This document shows positions 7,656 through 16,226 of a stretch of DNA of 37,048 nt, piece by piece; position 1 is the stretch's first letter; the number at the start of each line of letters is the position of its first letter. The stretch is from Thermoflexus hugenholtzii JAD2 (lineage in GTDB: Bacteria; Chloroflexota; Anaerolineae; J036; Brachytrichaceae): positions 1 to 37,048 of the forward strand of contig CAMDWA010000026.1 in the NCBI GenBank assembly GCA_945877855.1. Reading direction: 5' to 3'. Under the pieces are notes generated by a model, which worked only from the letters and a program-made list of their open reading frames with translations, made no database searches and had not been told where the DNA came from. The position numbers and the translations under genes are program-made.

Positions 7656-8521
7656 AGATTGACCCTACACCCGCCTATCGCCAGCCAACTATTTTCGGGT
7701 ATCGCATTTCTACTCGCACCTTACGACGTGAGGCCTTTGGCATTTTTGCCCTTGTCGCGCTCACGCTCATCATTATTGGCCCCATGATGACTGTGTTTTT
7801 GTGGGCCTTTGCCGAGCGTTGGCGGCAACCCGCCTTATTACCCACTGAGTGGGGGCTAAGTTACTGGTATGAAACGCTCGCCCGCAACGATATCACCAGC
7901 GCCATGCCCATGAGCTTAGGCTTAGCCCTCACAGTGACAGCATTATCGGCAATTATTTGTTTACCAGCGGCCTACGCCTTCGCCCGCATCAATTTCCCGG
8001 GTCGGCAAGGGCTGCTATTATCATTTTTGGCGGTCAATGCTTTCCCACGTTTTGGCCTCTATGTCACCATCGCCGTGGTTTTCTTTCGTTTAGGTTTGGT
8101 TGGCACCCTCCCCGGGGTTATCCTCATCCAACTGGTCAACACCTTGCTCACGATGATCTGGATCCCAACTAGCGCCTTTCAAAATATTGACCGTGCGCTC
8201 GAAGAGGCTGCGTTAGATGTGGGTGCGGGCCGCCTGCGGGTGTTCTTTCAAATTACATTGCCCCAAGTATTTCCAGCCCTCGCGGCTGCGTTGCTGCTCA
8301 CTTTCGTCTCAACCTTTTACGAGGCCCAAGGGGCGCTCATCATCGGCATCCCCGGCATTCGCACCATGGCCGTGCTGATGTATTCATACATCAACAATCA
8401 AATTGTGGTGCAATATGGCGCGGTCATTTCGCTCATGTTGTGGCTGCCATCCCTCGTTCTGCTCTCGTTCGCCCAAAAATTTCTGCGCGGCAATACCGTC
8501 AGCTCAGGATTTGGAGTGTAG
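7652..8521 (+). CDS. ABC transporter permease, second subunit
   Basis: 289 residues with about six membrane segments. Its EAA loop reads LEEAALDVGAGRLRVFFQITLPQVFPA (about residues 186-211), close to that of the partner permease. The start ATG at 7652 overlaps the previous stop (ATGA) and has GGAG nine bases upstream; longer readings of the frame only run into the partner gene. With the preceding gene it forms the heterodimeric channel of the importer. Two permeases plus one ATPase is the usual composition of the Fe/polyamine/phosphonate class. Confidence 0.86.
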   Translation: MKIDPTPAYRQPTIFGYRISTRTLRREAFGIFALVALTLIIIGPMMTVFLWAFAERWRQPALLPTEWGLSYWYETLARNDITSAMPMSLGLALTVTALSAIICLPAAYAFARINFPGRQGLLLSFLAVNAFPRFGLYVTIAVVFFRLGLVGTLPGVILIQLVNTLLTMIWIPTSAFQNIDRALEEAALDVGAGRLRVFFQITLPQVFPALAAALLLTFVSTFYEAQGALIIGIPGIRTMAVLMYSYINNQIVVQYGAVISLMLWLPSLVLLSFAQKFLRGNTVSSGFGV

Positions 8522-8524
8522 CAA

Positions 8525-8589
8525 GTTGAGCGTTGAGCGTTGAGAGAAATCAACTCTTAACGCTCAGCCCTTAACCCTCAACCCTTAAC
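8525..8589. repeat. Heptad-repeat hairpin (GTTGAGC / CTCAACC family)
   Basis: Three GTTGAGM units (8525-8545) face about five units of the complement type (CTCTTAA, CGCTCAG, CCCTTAA, CCCTCAA) ending 6 bp before the ATPase ATG. It sits inside the operon and occupies the place where a Shine-Dalgarno sequence would be. The same heptad family recurs at 22848-22878. Confidence 0.82.
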
Positions 8590-8595
8590 TGTTTC

Positions 8596-9657
8596 ATGCC
8601 TACCTTAGACCTCATCAACCTTCGCAAACAATTTGGCAGCGTCACTAACCCAGTTGTGGCGGTCAATGACCTCAATATTAATGTCGCTGATGGCGAATTT
8701 TTGTGCATTCTCGGCCCAAGCGGCTGCGGCAAATCGACCGCTTTGCGCATGGTGGCGGGCTTCGAAGAGCCAAGTGGTGGCGATGTGCAAATTGACCAAC
8801 AAAGCATTGTCAATATGCCACCCAACAAACGCCCAACCGCAATGGTGTTTCAAAAATATACCTTGTGGCCCCACATGAAGGTTTATGACAACATCGCCTT
8901 TGGGTTAAAACTGCGACACTTGCCCAAAAACCAAATCGACCAAGAGGTGCAAGCCTCGTTAGAATTGGTCGGTTTGGGCAAATATGGTGATCGCTACCCC
9001 GCGCAATTATCGGGCGGTGAACAACAGCGCGTTGCCATTGCCCGTGCTTTGGTGCTAAAACCCAAAATTTTGTTATTAGATGAACCATTTTCGAACCTCG
9101 ATGCCTTGTTGCGCGTCAGATTGCGTGAAGAATTACGCCAAATTCAGCGCAATCTCAAAATTACGGCTGTATTTGTCACTCACGATCAAGAAGAGGCGCT
9201 CAGCCTCGCCGACCGTATTGCGGTAATGAGCAAAGGCGAATTACAGCAGCTCGACAAACCGGCCACCATTTACGCCCGCCCCAAAACCCTATTTGTGGCC
9301 GATTTTATTGGCGCAATGAATATGCTTGACGGTGAAGTGAGTGGCGGTGTGGTAAAAGTGGGCAACCAACGGCTACCTGCCCCCGCCGAATGTGTTGCCG
9401 CACCTGCCAAAATCGCCATTCGCCCCGAAGACGTGACTGTAACCCAAACTGGCGAAGGCGCTTGGCACGGGCGCATTACCCAAGTGAGTGATTTGGGCCA
9501 TTACCGCAAAGTGTTTGTGCAATCGCCCGATTTGGGCATGCTAAAACTCTATTTGCCAAAATCGGTTGAGGTAAATGATGGCGAAATGATTACCTTTAAG
9601 CCCACTCGTTTTCTCATATTTCAAGGGCCATTGCCCCCATTTGAGGTGAAATTATGA
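8596..9657 (+). CDS. ABC transporter ATP-binding protein with TOBE domain
   Basis: 353 residues, the energising subunit of the upstream importer. All ATPase motifs are intact: Walker A GPSGCGKST (40-48), Q-loop Gln86, signature LSGGEQQ (138-144), Walker B ILLLDEP (158-164), and switch His196 in VTHDQEEA. The C-terminal ~110 residues (about 240-353, including IAIRPEDV) form the TOBE-type regulatory beta-domain of MalK/PotA/FbpC-like ATPases. It is not ModC-like in context. The gene ends in an ATGA overlap with the phosphodiesterase gene. Multi-task ATPases of this class sometimes serve more than one permease, so it is one candidate to energise the incomplete ModAB system (speculative). Confidence 0.9.
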   Translation: MPTLDLINLRKQFGSVTNPVVAVNDLNINVADGEFLCILGPSGCGKSTALRMVAGFEEPSGGDVQIDQQSIVNMPPNKRPTAMVFQKYTLWPHMKVYDNIAFGLKLRHLPKNQIDQEVQASLELVGLGKYGDRYPAQLSGGEQQRVAIARALVLKPKILLLDEPFSNLDALLRVRLREELRQIQRNLKITAVFVTHDQEEALSLADRIAVMSKGELQQLDKPATIYARPKTLFVADFIGAMNMLDGEVSGGVVKVGNQRLPAPAECVAAPAKIAIRPEDVTVTQTGEGAWHGRITQVSDLGHYRKVFVQSPDLGMLKLYLPKSVEVNDGEMITFKPTRFLIFQGPLPPFEVKL

Positions 9658-10382
9658 GCCAATTTTCAATTGTGGCGCATCGCGGCGCGTCAAGTTATGC
9701 CACCGACAACACCCTGACCTCGTTTCGCCTTGCCAAACAACAGGGTGCACACATGATCGAAACCGACATCCGGCGCACGCTCGACGGCAAAGCCTTGGTA
9801 TTTCACGACACCACCATTCCCATCCCCGGCGAATGTGAGCAACGGGTCGAGCGCTTGACGCTAGATACCTTGCTCAAAATCCCGCTCGCCAATGCTGAAC
9901 GGATTCCCCAATGGGAAGAGGTGATCGCGCTATGTGTTGAGCTTGACATGGGCATCTATGTTGAGTTTAAAGACACCGATGCCGCCGTGACAACTTATGT
10001 GGTGCAAACGTTGCAGGCGGCCAAATTGCTCGACCGTTGTGTGTTATTTGGGCCACGCCCCGACCATGTATTTTTTGCCAAACAGGTTGACCCCAACGCC
10101 CGCACCGCCTTTAGCTACCGCAATGCCAGCATCGATCCCATTCTCATCGCCCGCGCTTGTAATGCCGATGGTTTAAATTTGGCATGGGAAGATTACCTCG
10201 ACCCATGCGCCCTGATTACGCCCGAATGGCTAGGACGGGTGCGGGCGGCTGGGTTGCGCATCATGAGTTGGCACGAGGAGCGTGAGCCGATTATGGCACA
10301 ATTGGTCGCCATCGGCATCGAAGATCTATGCACCAATGACCCCGCCATGACGCGACGAGTGATTGAACGAGCACAACATTAA
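9654..10382 (+). CDS. Cytoplasmic glycerophosphodiester phosphodiesterase (UgpQ-like)
   Basis: 242 residues, no signal peptide. It should hydrolyse glycerophosphodiesters to sn-glycerol-3-phosphate and an alcohol. GDPD family motifs are present: HRGA with His9-Arg10, TDNT at 17-20 (the family usually has ENT; here Asp replaces Glu), the metal ligands Glu36 and Asp38 in IETDIR, and His51-Asp52 in VFHDTT. EFKD near residue 104 is the second acidic strand. It is translationally coupled to the ATPase (ATGA overlap), the strongest local evidence that the importer's cargo is a phosphodiester. In E. coli the ugp system likewise carries its own phosphodiesterase (established knowledge). Confidence 0.86.
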   Translation: MSQFSIVAHRGASSYATDNTLTSFRLAKQQGAHMIETDIRRTLDGKALVFHDTTIPIPGECEQRVERLTLDTLLKIPLANAERIPQWEEVIALCVELDMGIYVEFKDTDAAVTTYVVQTLQAAKLLDRCVLFGPRPDHVFFAKQVDPNARTAFSYRNASIDPILIARACNADGLNLAWEDYLDPCALITPEWLGRVRAAGLRIMSWHEEREPIMAQLVAIGIEDLCTNDPAMTRRVIERAQH

Positions 10383-10384
10383 AT

Positions 10385-11176
10385 ATGATTAAACAATCCT
10401 TCTGCTTACCACTGTATCAACCTGCCAATATGACGCTGGTCGATTTGCTTAAAACCGCCAAAACCATTGGCTACCCAGCCGTTGAAATTTGGCAACGCAA
10501 TCAAAATGGGGTGGCGTTTGACGAACTATGCGACGCAGCCCAAGCCGCCGGTTTGCGCATCGCCAGCATGTGCGGGCACTATACCCTGCGCGATGGCATG
10601 AACAAGCGCAGCAACCACGCCCGTATCATCGATGAGTTGCGTGTCAGCATCGAATTGGCCGCCAAACACAATATTTTGGGGTTGATTTGCTTTAGCGGCG
10701 ATATTAACGCGGGCCAAAGCGACGAAGATGCGCGTGAAGCCTGCGCTGAGTGTATGCGCCAAATTGCGCCTTTTGCCGAAAAACACAAGGTATTGCTCAA
10801 TATGGAATTGCTCAATAGCAAGGTTGACCATGCCGGATATCAATGCGATAGCACGGCTTGGGGGGTCGATGTATGCCAACGGGTGAATAGCCCAGCAGTC
10901 AAGTTGCTTTACGATATTTACCATATGCAAATCATGGAAGGCGACATCATTCGCACCATTCGTGACAATGTGCAATGGATTGGGCATATGCACACCGCTG
11001 GCAACCCCGGACGCTGGGATTTTGACGACCCTGATTTGCCTCAAGAGCTAAATTATCGCGGGGTTTGCCGCGCCATTGCCGCCACTGGCTATGATGGCTA
11101 TCTTGGGCATGAGTTTAAACCCCAAGGCGATATTTTGACAGCGCTACGCTCGGCCCGGCAGATATGTGATGTTTGA
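10385..11176 (+). CDS. Hydroxypyruvate-isomerase-like sugar isomerase/epimerase (xylose isomerase-like TIM barrel)
   Basis: 263 residues, soluble TIM barrel of the AP endonuclease 2 superfamily. Metal-site elements are visible: MELLNSK (Glu near residue 139), YDIYHMQ (Asp/His near 177-180), IGHMHTAGNPGR near 198-209, and GHEFKP near 244-249. The HTA-NPGR segment is characteristic of hydroxypyruvate isomerases and relatives. It lies 2 bp after the phosphodiesterase gene, so it is co-transcribed and probably processes the sugar or polyol released by it. The true substrate is open, because this superfamily also holds 3-keto-sugar epimerases and inosose enzymes. Confidence 0.75.
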   Translation: MIKQSFCLPLYQPANMTLVDLLKTAKTIGYPAVEIWQRNQNGVAFDELCDAAQAAGLRIASMCGHYTLRDGMNKRSNHARIIDELRVSIELAAKHNILGLICFSGDINAGQSDEDAREACAECMRQIAPFAEKHKVLLNMELLNSKVDHAGYQCDSTAWGVDVCQRVNSPAVKLLYDIYHMQIMEGDIIRTIRDNVQWIGHMHTAGNPGRWDFDDPDLPQELNYRGVCRAIAATGYDGYLGHEFKPQGDILTALRSARQICDV

Positions 11177-11221
11177 TTTTAAGTGATCTACATCACCTTG
11201 GTAAGGGCGAACAATTTTTTG

Positions 11222-11274
11222 CCAACTTCACCATATCCATCTGGCCTATGGCCAGATGGATATGGTGAAGTTGG
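11222..11274. terminator. Convergent 25-bp inverted repeat
   Basis: Arms 11222-11246 and 11250-11274 are perfect over 25 bp with a 3-nt loop. It lies between the ends of two convergent genes and could terminate both. The left flank GAACAATTTTTTGCC (11209-11223) matches the conserved flank of the elements at 2682, 36505 and 37030. Confidence 0.75.
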
Positions 11275-11284
11275 GTAACCCTGG

Positions 11285-12529
11285 CTAACTGACCGCCACC
11301 AATGGCTTGGGTGGCGCATGGCGTGTGATGCGCATGACAAGCACGGCGGCACAAATGCCAAGAATGCCAGCCGCGACGAAAGCCGGGCCATAATTGCCGA
11401 GCATGTCGCGCGTCACACCGCCCAAATAAGCCGAAAGCGCTGCGCCAAGGCTATGGGCACAAAATGCCCAGCCATAAATGATGCCAGCATTACGGCGGCC
11501 AAATGTATCGGCAGCAATGGCGATGGTGGGTGGCACGGTCGAGATGTAATCTAACCCAAAGATAACCGCAAACACCGATAACCCCAGCGGATCGGTAACA
11601 AAGGGCAACAAAAAGAGTGACAACCCACGAAAGCCATAATAAAAAAATAATAACTTACGCGGGTCATAGCGGTCAGTCAACCAACCCGAAGCCAACGTGC
11701 CGACAAAGTTCATGCTGCCCAGCAAGGCCACCACACCCGCAGCCGTTCCTTGCGGGATGCCGCAATCGATGGCGTAAGGGATAAGGTGAGTGCCAATAAT
11801 GCCATTGGTGGTAGCCCCGCAAATAAAAAAACTGACACATAACAGCCAAAAATCGGGGCTACGCACTGCCCGCGCCATCAGGCCGGTCTCTGCGCCAGCT
11901 TGCGATTTCGAAATCGGCGCAGTTGCGCCCAAGGGCAAAAGCCCGACATCGGCGGGGTCATCTTTGAACAAGAAAACGACGGGGATAAGCACGAGCAAAA
12001 TAAACACACCCATCGCCGCGGTGCTGTTGCGCCAACCAAAGCTTAATAACATGGCGGTTAATACCGGCACAAATACCAATTGCCCAGCCGAGGTGGCGGC
12101 GCCAAAAATGCCAGTCACCAAGCCGCGATTTTTAACAAACCAACGGTTAGACACCGTTGCGCTTAACACCGAGCCAGCCAAACCACCGCTCAAGCCCAAA
12201 AAGCCGCCCCACATCACATTCAATTGCCACAATTGATTCATTTGGCTGCTGAGCAACAACGTCACACCCATCATCAGCAAGGCAATCACCGTCATACGCT
12301 TGGGGCCAAATCGCCCAACCAACATACCACCATATGGGCTAGTAATGCCAAGAATGATCAAACCCAATGACACCGCCACCGAAATCGCCGAACGACTCCA
12401 ACCCATATCACTTTCGAGCGATACCATAAACACACTCGGCGATGAGCGAATGCCGAACGACACCAACAACACGATCGACGTGACCGCCACGACGACCCAA
12501 CCGTAATAAAGTTTTTGCGTAGTTTTCAT
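11285..12529 (-). CDS. MFS transporter (oxalate/formate antiporter-like, OFA family)
   Basis: 414 residues, 12 predicted membrane segments, probably a monocarboxylate or organic-anion carrier. It opens KLYYGWVVVAVTSIVLLVSF, as in OFA-family members, and has the MFS loop GMLVGRFGPKRM between helices 2 and 3. The frame reaches 12607, but its first 26 codons run through the inverted repeat 12550-12601, so the start is placed at the internal ATG at 12529. It is the last gene of the minus-strand set but is separated from the upstream vWA gene by a strong hairpin, so it may be expressed separately. Substrate unknown. Confidence 0.78.
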   Translation of the reverse strand: MKTTQKLYYGWVVVAVTSIVLLVSFGIRSSPSVFMVSLESDMGWSRSAISVAVSLGLIILGITSPYGGMLVGRFGPKRMTVIALLMMGVTLLLSSQMNQLWQLNVMWGGFLGLSGGLAGSVLSATVSNRWFVKNRGLVTGIFGAATSAGQLVFVPVLTAMLLSFGWRNSTAAMGVFILLVLIPVVFLFKDDPADVGLLPLGATAPISKSQAGAETGLMARAVRSPDFWLLCVSFFICGATTNGIIGTHLIPYAIDCGIPQGTAAGVVALLGSMNFVGTLASGWLTDRYDPRKLLFFYYGFRGLSLFLLPFVTDPLGLSVFAVIFGLDYISTVPPTIAIAADTFGRRNAGIIYGWAFCAHSLGAALSAYLGGVTRDMLGNYGPAFVAAGILGICAAVLVMRITRHAPPKPLVAVS

Positions 12530-12549
12530 GTAGGCGGTTAGTATATTCC

Positions 12550-12601
12550 ATTTCATCATATTTAGAGGCGCGGTATCTCGCGCCTCTAAATATGATGAAA
12601 T
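12550..12601. terminator. 23-bp inverted repeat downstream of the vWA gene
   Basis: Arms 12550-12572 and 12579-12601 are perfect with a 6-nt loop. On the minus strand it starts 10 bp after the stop of the vWA-fusion gene and lies 21 bp before the MFS start, so it probably reduces read-through into the carrier gene. Confidence 0.75.
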
Positions 12602-12610
12602 CGACACAAC

Positions 12611-14284
12611 CTACCGCCCAATGCCACCACTGCCGCCAAACGCCGTCGACATCTCTTGATAAATGGCGGTGATATTGGCCTCGCTGCCGAGGTAAAAACT
12701 GCCGTTGCTCTGGCGTGCCAATTGCGACAATTTGTCTTTATCCGCATCGTTGCCATAGGCGATCGTCCATACCGTCGTGCTGTTTTGCGATGCAGTGACA
12801 ATCAAATTATTGTCAAACTTAAACAATTTGCTGCCCGTGTCCAGACCATCGGTGAGCACCACCAAAACATTGGTGCGCTGCGATGACTTGGTTTTGCTGA
12901 TTACGCCTGCCCCCGCGCCGATAGCATCATAAAGCATGGTATTGCCGCTGGCAGGCAACGCCTTGACTGCGCTAATGGCATTTGCACGGACCGTGCCCAC
13001 TTTTTGCCCTTGCAGCAACACTTTGATATCGGTAGCAAAACTAACAATCGAAATTTGGTCGTCATTGTTCATTTGCCCTACAAAAGTGGCGGCAGCGCTG
13101 CGCAGGCCTTCAATCTTGGCCCCACTCATGCTGCCCGATGTGTCGAGCACCATCACCAAATTGATCGGCTTTTTGCTGGCCTGCCACACCCCTTGCAATG
13201 CCTCTAACCCACCGGCTGCCGGGCGCTCAAAAATGGTTTTGGGTTGATTCAGATCAATACCCGCCCGCGCTTCAGCCTTTACCGCCGCGTTTACTGGGCG
13301 CAAACCGGCCTCCGCCGCCCATTTTTGAGCAGTGTCTTTTAGCAAATAATCGCGAAACATACGCGCCCCTTCTTGCTGCTCGGCACTGGCGCTGCTGTTT
13401 AAACAGGCCGGGTGCGTCGCCATCACCGTGCCCTCAAATGGATAAACGGCGATGAGGTCGGGTTGATTGCTCGATTTGTTATTCGTTGACTGCGAATTTG
13501 CCGCTTGGTTCAGTTGGGCGACCGTGCTTTCATAAAGCACCGCTGCCCCCAAAAATCCCACCCCGCGTTCACGCATGGTTTTGCCCAAGGCTTCAGACGA
13601 ATTAGCAAACAGCGCGATGCCACTCTCGAACGCCGACACTGAAGCCTGCAAAATGGGCAACTGGGCATCGGCGGGGCTGATGGGCTGGGCGTTGGCCTTG
13701 GCCGATTGCATCACCGCCAACAATGCGCCTGCCCCCGCCCCCGAAATACCCGGGTGAGGGTGCGCCATCCGCAAAATACGCCCAAATTGCCCACCACTGT
13801 AATAAGCCCACGCGCTGGCATCGCCGGTCAGGCTGCTCATATCGAGCCAGCCCAAGGTGCGGCCCGGGTAACCCAAGGCTTCGGCCACATCGCGCCACAT
13901 TGCGATCACCAACGGGCTACGCGCTGTGCTTACGCAAGTATTGGCGGCAAAGCCAGCCACCTTACGGGCGGCAGCCACATCCACCCATGCCTCACTATCG
14001 GGCAGCCACAGGCTTGGGGTGGATGTGGCCATATCAGCCACCGCTTGCCCCGCCTCAACATAGCGCACTTGCGCAAATAGGTTGCGCCGCCCACCCGTCT
14101 GCACACGGTCGGTGTTAAACTCGAGCGCGGCCTTGTCTAGCCAAGGCTGCAAACTACTATTTGCCACCACCGTCAGCACCACATCACCCGATGCTGGCTT
14201 CGTCACCGGCTGCCGCAACACACTACAAGCCGACGTAAGCATGAGCAAAAGCGCCAAAAACGCTTGTAAAAATTTCTGTTTCAT
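12611..14284 (-). CDS. Lipoprotein: solute-binding-like domain fused to a von Willebrand factor A domain
   Basis: 557 residues. Lipobox LTSAC gives a lipidated Cys20. Residues about 33-345 resemble a periplasmic binding protein (VVLTVVANSSLQPWLDKAALEF at the start, VYPFEGTVMATHPACL near 280, RMFRDYLL near 308), and about 372-550 form a vWA domain. The metal-ion-dependent adhesion site is intact: DTSGS at 381-385, Thr449 in GNTMLYD, and LTDGLD near 477. Such a domain binds partner proteins through a metal ion. GGAGG lies upstream of the ATG. It follows the NMT1-like/OmpA gene and the coiled-coil gene on the same strand. It looks like an envelope receptor or scaffold more than a transport protein, since no permease is present (inference). 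Confidence 0.82.
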   Translation of the reverse strand: MKQKFLQAFLALLLMLTSACSVLRQPVTKPASGDVVLTVVANSSLQPWLDKAALEFNTDRVQTGGRRNLFAQVRYVEAGQAVADMATSTPSLWLPDSEAWVDVAAARKVAGFAANTCVSTARSPLVIAMWRDVAEALGYPGRTLGWLDMSSLTGDASAWAYYSGGQFGRILRMAHPHPGISGAGAGALLAVMQSAKANAQPISPADAQLPILQASVSAFESGIALFANSSEALGKTMRERGVGFLGAAVLYESTVAQLNQAANSQSTNNKSSNQPDLIAVYPFEGTVMATHPACLNSSASAEQQEGARMFRDYLLKDTAQKWAAEAGLRPVNAAVKAEARAGIDLNQPKTIFERPAAGGLEALQGVWQASKKPINLVMVLDTSGSMSGAKIEGLRSAAATFVGQMNNDDQISIVSFATDIKVLLQGQKVGTVRANAISAVKALPASGNTMLYDAIGAGAGVISKTKSSQRTNVLVVLTDGLDTGSKLFKFDNNLIVTASQNSTTVWTIAYGNDADKDKLSQLARQSNGSFYLGSEANITAIYQEMSTAFGGSGGIGR

Positions 14285-14303
14285 TTAAGCCTCCCCATTT
14301 TGG

Positions 14304-14391
14304 GAATTACGAATTACGAATTACGAATTGGGACAGATGACTCATGACTCGCGAGTCACCGAAGCAATTCGTAATTTGTAATTCGTAATTG
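14304..14391. repeat. Heptad-repeat hairpin (AATTACG family) with inner GACTCRT palindrome
   Basis: AATTACG is repeated three times plus a remainder (14304-14329) and faces its complement (14366-14391) with one mismatch over 26 bp. The loop contains TGACTCGCGAGTCA, itself palindromic and of the GACTCAT heptad family also seen near 22810 and 23900. It lies between two same-strand genes, the NMT1-like/OmpA and vWA fusions. Confidence 0.85.
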
Positions 14392-14395
14392 ACTA

Positions 14396-16012
14396 TTACC
14401 GCCCCGATGTAATCAGCGCCATTTCGACGAAGCGATCTTCGGCCTGTTTGTCTGGGTCGTCGGTTTCGCGGCGCTCAACTGGCGGCACAACTGCCTCGAC
14501 CACAAAGCGGGCGCGGTCAACTTTTTGCGACACCAAATAATCGACCACAGCTTGAGCACGGGCTTGCGCAAATTCTAAAATCTGCTTCTCGGTATAAGCT
14601 CCCTTGGGGCCGGGCCACGCCGATGCCCCCTTCACCCGCAAATACAGCCCAACTGACTGCTGCAATGTTGGCACCACACAATCATCCAATACCCGCCGCG
14701 ACTCAAGCGTCAAAGTGGCGCTATCGGGCAAAAAGGTAAAACGGTTGCACGGCAGCACCGCCAAGGTTGTGGTGTTTTGTACTTTCACCCCGCTCAAATC
14801 GAGCTTGGCCGAGATCGAAAAGCTGTCGTTAATTGGGCGTGCGCTAGGTTGCAATTGGCTTTGGCTGGCCGATTTTGCCACAAAGGATGGGTTGACCAAG
14901 TCCTCGACCTTATCTGCCGATACCGTGGCCCCACCTGCCGCCCATACCCGCCGCGCAATCGTCAGCCGATTGTAAATGGGGGTCGGGTCGCGCATGACAA
15001 ACGCATTAGCCCCCAAATCGGCCTGCGCAATTTGTTTCAGCTGCTCGCGCAAATTTTGCCCAGCCGTGCCGGGTTTTATCTCGCTCCAATCATTATTGCC
15101 CCATTTGGCAATCTGCTCTGCGGCAATATCAAACTTTTCAGTTTGTTGCTTCATCGCTTCAAACCACGCATCATGAAATGCCTGCACCACATTTGGCTTA
15201 TCGGCGATCGACTTTTTAGAGGTGATAATGACATCGACAATAATACGTAATTGGCTAGAGGTGATAAGCGGTGCGCCGCCCCCTTGCTTGGCCCGCGATA
15301 ATTGCGGCTCCCATGCCGATACAGCATCGGCCTTGCCCTCATTAAATAGTTTTACCGCTTCGTCTGGGGTTTCGGCTGGCACCAATTTCACATCAAACTT
15401 GGGGTTTAGCCGTGCAATCGAAAGCGTGTATAACATAAAATACTCAGCCGAGCTGTCACGCACAAACGCAATACGCTTGCCCTTTAAATCGTTTAGGGTC
15501 GGAATATTACGCGCCCACATGCCATCGCCACCGGCACTTTCATCGATGATGGCTGTAATCACACCTTGCGCATTCGAGGCCACCGAGTCAGCGGTATTCA
15601 ATTCGCAATCCCACAAACCGGCCTCAACAAAGGCATTGCTTTGTTCTTCAGTCAAGGCATATTCGGGTTTGTTATTGAGTTGAAACGGCACAATGCCGAG
15701 GTGAAAACCACGTGCTTCGTCTAGCCCCGCCGCCTGTATTTGCACCAAGGTTAAATAAGATGCAAAAGCATCGGTGCCACAAATATAAGTCGGCTTGCCG
15801 TCATTGGCCTTATAACCCGCGCCCCAAATCGGGGCGGGTGGCTTTAGCGCGGCTGGCGCAATGGTTGATTGTGCGGCTGGGTTGCCATTACCTGGCGTGC
15901 CGGTGTTAAACAAACGCGGCCCAAGTGCGTTATACGCTGCCCCGGCGCACACAACGGTCAAAGCCAGACCTACGATCAGAAAAAAGACGATTCGAGTTTT
16001 ATTTAATTGCAT
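14396..16012 (-). CDS. Membrane-anchored NMT1-like binding domain fused to an OmpA-type peptidoglycan-binding domain
   Basis: 538 residues. An uncleaved signal anchor (about 8-28, IVFFLIVGLALTVV) is followed by a spacer, an ABC-type nitrate/taurine-like (NMT1/SsuA) binding domain (about 60-385, with WARNIPTLNDLKGKRIAFVRD and ADAVSAWEP), and a C-terminal OmpA-like domain (about 420-538: FTFLPDSATLTLES, then ARAQAVVDYLVSQ and EDRFVEM). OmpA domains hold peptidoglycan, so the binding domain would be fixed between membrane and wall. GGAGG lies upstream of the ATG. There is no permease or ATPase nearby. With the vWA fusion downstream and the coiled-coil protein upstream it forms a candidate envelope module. 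Its ligand is unknown. Confidence 0.82.
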   Translation of the reverse strand: MQLNKTRIVFFLIVGLALTVVCAGAAYNALGPRLFNTGTPGNGNPAAQSTIAPAALKPPAPIWGAGYKANDGKPTYICGTDAFASYLTLVQIQAAGLDEARGFHLGIVPFQLNNKPEYALTEEQSNAFVEAGLWDCELNTADSVASNAQGVITAIIDESAGGDGMWARNIPTLNDLKGKRIAFVRDSSAEYFMLYTLSIARLNPKFDVKLVPAETPDEAVKLFNEGKADAVSAWEPQLSRAKQGGGAPLITSSQLRIIVDVIITSKKSIADKPNVVQAFHDAWFEAMKQQTEKFDIAAEQIAKWGNNDWSEIKPGTAGQNLREQLKQIAQADLGANAFVMRDPTPIYNRLTIARRVWAAGGATVSADKVEDLVNPSFVAKSASQSQLQPSARPINDSFSISAKLDLSGVKVQNTTTLAVLPCNRFTFLPDSATLTLESRRVLDDCVVPTLQQSVGLYLRVKGASAWPGPKGAYTEKQILEFAQARAQAVVDYLVSQKVDRARFVVEAVVPPVERRETDDPDKQAEDRFVEMALITSGR

Positions 16013-16029
16013 GATTTTCCTCCTGCAGG

Positions 16030-16225
16030 AATTTAAAAATTGAGAATTAAAAATTTAAAATTTAAAATTAACTCTCAAATAGTTAACGAATTTGCTGAAT
16101 TTAACAGTCGCAGGTCGCAGGTCGCAGGGTTTCAGAGTTGCAGAGTTACAACATGAAACACATTACCTACTCATTACCACTTGCCACTTTGCCACTTGCA
16201 ACCTGCTACTTTGCTACTTGCCACC
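16030..16225. repeat. Composite heptad-repeat region
   Basis: Three array types are adjacent: AAAATTT-type 7-mers (about 16033-16070), GTCGCAG units (about 16107-16128), and CCACTTG/CTACTTG units with some 8-bp spacing (about 16175-16222). The last is the same family as the right arm of 6731-6777. Complementarity inside the region is weaker than at the other loci. It fills the space between the coiled-coil gene and the NMT1-like/OmpA gene. Confidence 0.7.
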
Positions 16226-16226
16226 C

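Noticed and set aside
8596-9657. This ATPase as the missing ModC
   Set aside because: It lies in an operon with its own binding protein and two permeases and is coupled to a phosphodiesterase; a shared role remains only a speculation.
12530-12607. N-terminal extension of the MFS protein up to 12607
   Set aside because: The extra codons run through the perfect inverted repeat 12550-12601; the internal ATG at 12529 gives the standard OFA-family N-terminus.
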